Assembly (NCBI GenBank): GCA_000827265.1
Contig: KN834750.1
Span: 1,403,297-1,467,296, forward strand
From: Collybiopsis luxurians FD-317 M1
Lineage: Eukaryota; Basidiomycota; Agaricomycetes; Agaricales; Omphalotaceae
Direction of reading: 5' to 3'
DNA: 64,000 bases
Position numbers and translations under genes: made by a program
The notes under the pieces: model-generated
Told to the model about the DNA's origin: nothing
Seen by the model: the letters and a program-made list of their open reading frames with translations, nothing else
Databases searched by the model: none
In this document: one piece after another, positions 62,975 to 64,000 of the stretch
Layout: each line of letters starts with the position of its first letter
Position numbering within the stretch: position 1 is the first letter of the stretch

Positions 62975-63803
62975 ATGTCCCACACATTGCCTCCTCTCCC
63001 CTACGCCTACAATGCTCTTGAGCCATACATCTCTGAAGAGATCATGACTCTTCACCACACTAAGCATCACCAGACCTACGTCAACGCGCTCAACGCTGCC
63101 GAGGCTGCCTACGCCAAAGCTTCCACTCCCAAGGAGAGAATCGCTTTGCAGGCCGCCTTGAAATTCAACGGTGGTGGTAAGTCCAACACTTGAGACCTCC
63201 ATTCAATTTTTTTTTTTCACTGACGATTCGTTATCGATAGGTCACATTAACCATTCTTTGTTCTGGACCAACCTCGCTCAGTCCCACACTAAGGGCGGAA
63301 ACGGCGGTGTCCTCAAGGATGGTCCCTTGAAAGAGGCTATCAACTCAACCTTTGGATCCCTCGACAACCTCAAGAAGGAATTCAACGCAACTACCGCTGG
63401 TATTCAAGGTTCCGGTTGGGGCTGGGTCGTAAGTATCTAAGCTTTTCTCTTATCAGTCACCATCGCTACTTTTTCTGCTCCCTTCATTCATTCATCATAC
63501 TGATCGACCTTTCCATCACCTAGGGTGTCAACCCTAATACCAAACGTCTCGAGATCGTTACTACCGCTAACCAGGACCCTCTTCTCTCTCACGCCGTCGT
63601 CTTTGGTGTTGATATCTGGGAGCATGCCTTCTATCTGCAGTACAAGAACGTCAAGGTCGACGTAAGTTTTAACTTTTACTTCTTTCAAGCACGACATTTT
63701 GATCATTGTTTTCCCTTAGTATCTCAACGCTATCTGGAACGTCATCAACTTCGACGAGGCTGAGAAACGCTACGCGGAGGCTGTGGGTGGGGCCAAGCTC
63801 TAA
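62975..63803 (+). CDS. Mn superoxide dismutase without presequence, C-terminal AKL
   Basis: Converts superoxide to oxygen and peroxide. Four exons (62975-63176, 63241-63428, 63524-63661, 63720-63803) give about 203 residues: [20 protein letters not shown], the metal-ligand helix [57 protein letters not shown] and a short tail. Ligands are the first His of TLHH, His of NHSLFW, and Asp and His of DIWEH; the residue set fits manganese-type SODs. There is no mitochondrial presequence. The C-terminus is GGAKL, matching a peroxisomal targeting signal (PTS1 variant AKL). It may thus be a cytosolic or peroxisomal isoform. Confidence 0.92.
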
Positions 63804-64000
63804 AGTAAAATGAAGCGAAAGGATGGAACAAGTATTTGCTGTATTAACTAAAATTGGATCCGAAATAAATATGCTGTTTCTATCTCCCTAGAAATATGTA
63901 TTTGCTGATGTGACTCTGGCAGTGAGTGTGACTTTGAACCTAGAGGTCCAGATCTCAAAGTTAGATTTACAATGGCGATACCGCCCTAGTTTGAGTACTT
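63804..64000. other. 3' flank of MnSOD
   Basis: Holds only the MnSOD 3' untranslated region, with AATAAATATG at about 63863 as a polyadenylation-like signal. No further gene is visible. Confidence 0.5.

Overview
The window is nuclear DNA from a filamentous basidiomycete, most likely an Agaricomycete. Genes are broken by many short introns (about 50-70 nt, GT-AG with some GC-AG) and sit on both strands with short spacers. ATP-citrate lyase is one fused polypeptide, as in basidiomycetes and animals but not ascomycetes. Several families typical of mushroom-forming fungi are present: DUF6534 membrane proteins, a MYND/DUF4470 protein, an orphan 7-TM protein and small cysteine-containing secreted proteins. 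No prokaryotic features, CRISPR array, complete transposon, rRNA or convincing tRNA was seen.

Layout. 0.2-2.6 kb: PHO84-type phosphate transporter (-). 2.6-5.0 kb: long divergent spacer. 5.0-10.4 kb: tandem pair of closely related DHA2-type MFS exporters (+). 10.5-12.2 kb: ALG2 mannosyltransferase of the N-glycan pathway. 12.4-15.2 kb: two unassigned proteins, one with an HPDKF motif. 15.7-16.6 kb: COA1, cytochrome oxidase assembly. 17.0-17.5 kb: small secreted protein. 17.5-19.2 kb: no confident gene. 19.2-24.8 kb: a disordered protein behind an overlapping uORF, a MYND-DUF4470 protein, and an unassigned acidic protein. 25.2-29.6 kb: ATP-citrate lyase. 29.6-32.4 kb: mostly unassigned. 32.4-34.4 kb: DUF6534 protein. 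34.4-36.3 kb: no confident gene. 36.3-40.9 kb: DUF2433 phosphoesterase fused to an RRM, then an unassigned multi-exon gene. 41.5-43.4 kb: S-adenosylhomocysteine hydrolase. 43.6-47.0 kb: a small conserved protein, a protein with a Cys/His-rich C-terminal module, and a tiny candidate secreted protein. 47.5-55.1 kb: HAM1-like protein, peroxisomal ABCD half-transporter and 7-TM protein in a row (+). 55.8-62.5 kb: AMSH-like deubiquitinase and a triple-CCCH RBR ubiquitin ligase (-). 63.0-63.8 kb: Mn superoxide dismutase ending in a PTS1-like tripeptide.

Most genes are core housekeeping functions. Loose functional themes are acetyl-CoA/fatty-acid and peroxisome metabolism (ATP-citrate lyase, ABCD transporter, AKL-ended MnSOD), transport and ubiquitin handling. 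Nothing shows that these form one regulated cluster. The most interesting observations are the tandem exporters, which differ by a gained or lost intron and by a GT versus GC splice donor; further GC-AG introns; the triple-CCCH RBR ligase with a 19-residue W-L-D repeat; the phosphoesterase-RRM fusion; the possibly peroxisomal MnSOD; and a SAHH gene whose last intron separates off only the final Tyr codon and stop. Gene models were spliced by eye: internal exon edges are reliable where family motifs cross them and tentative elsewhere.
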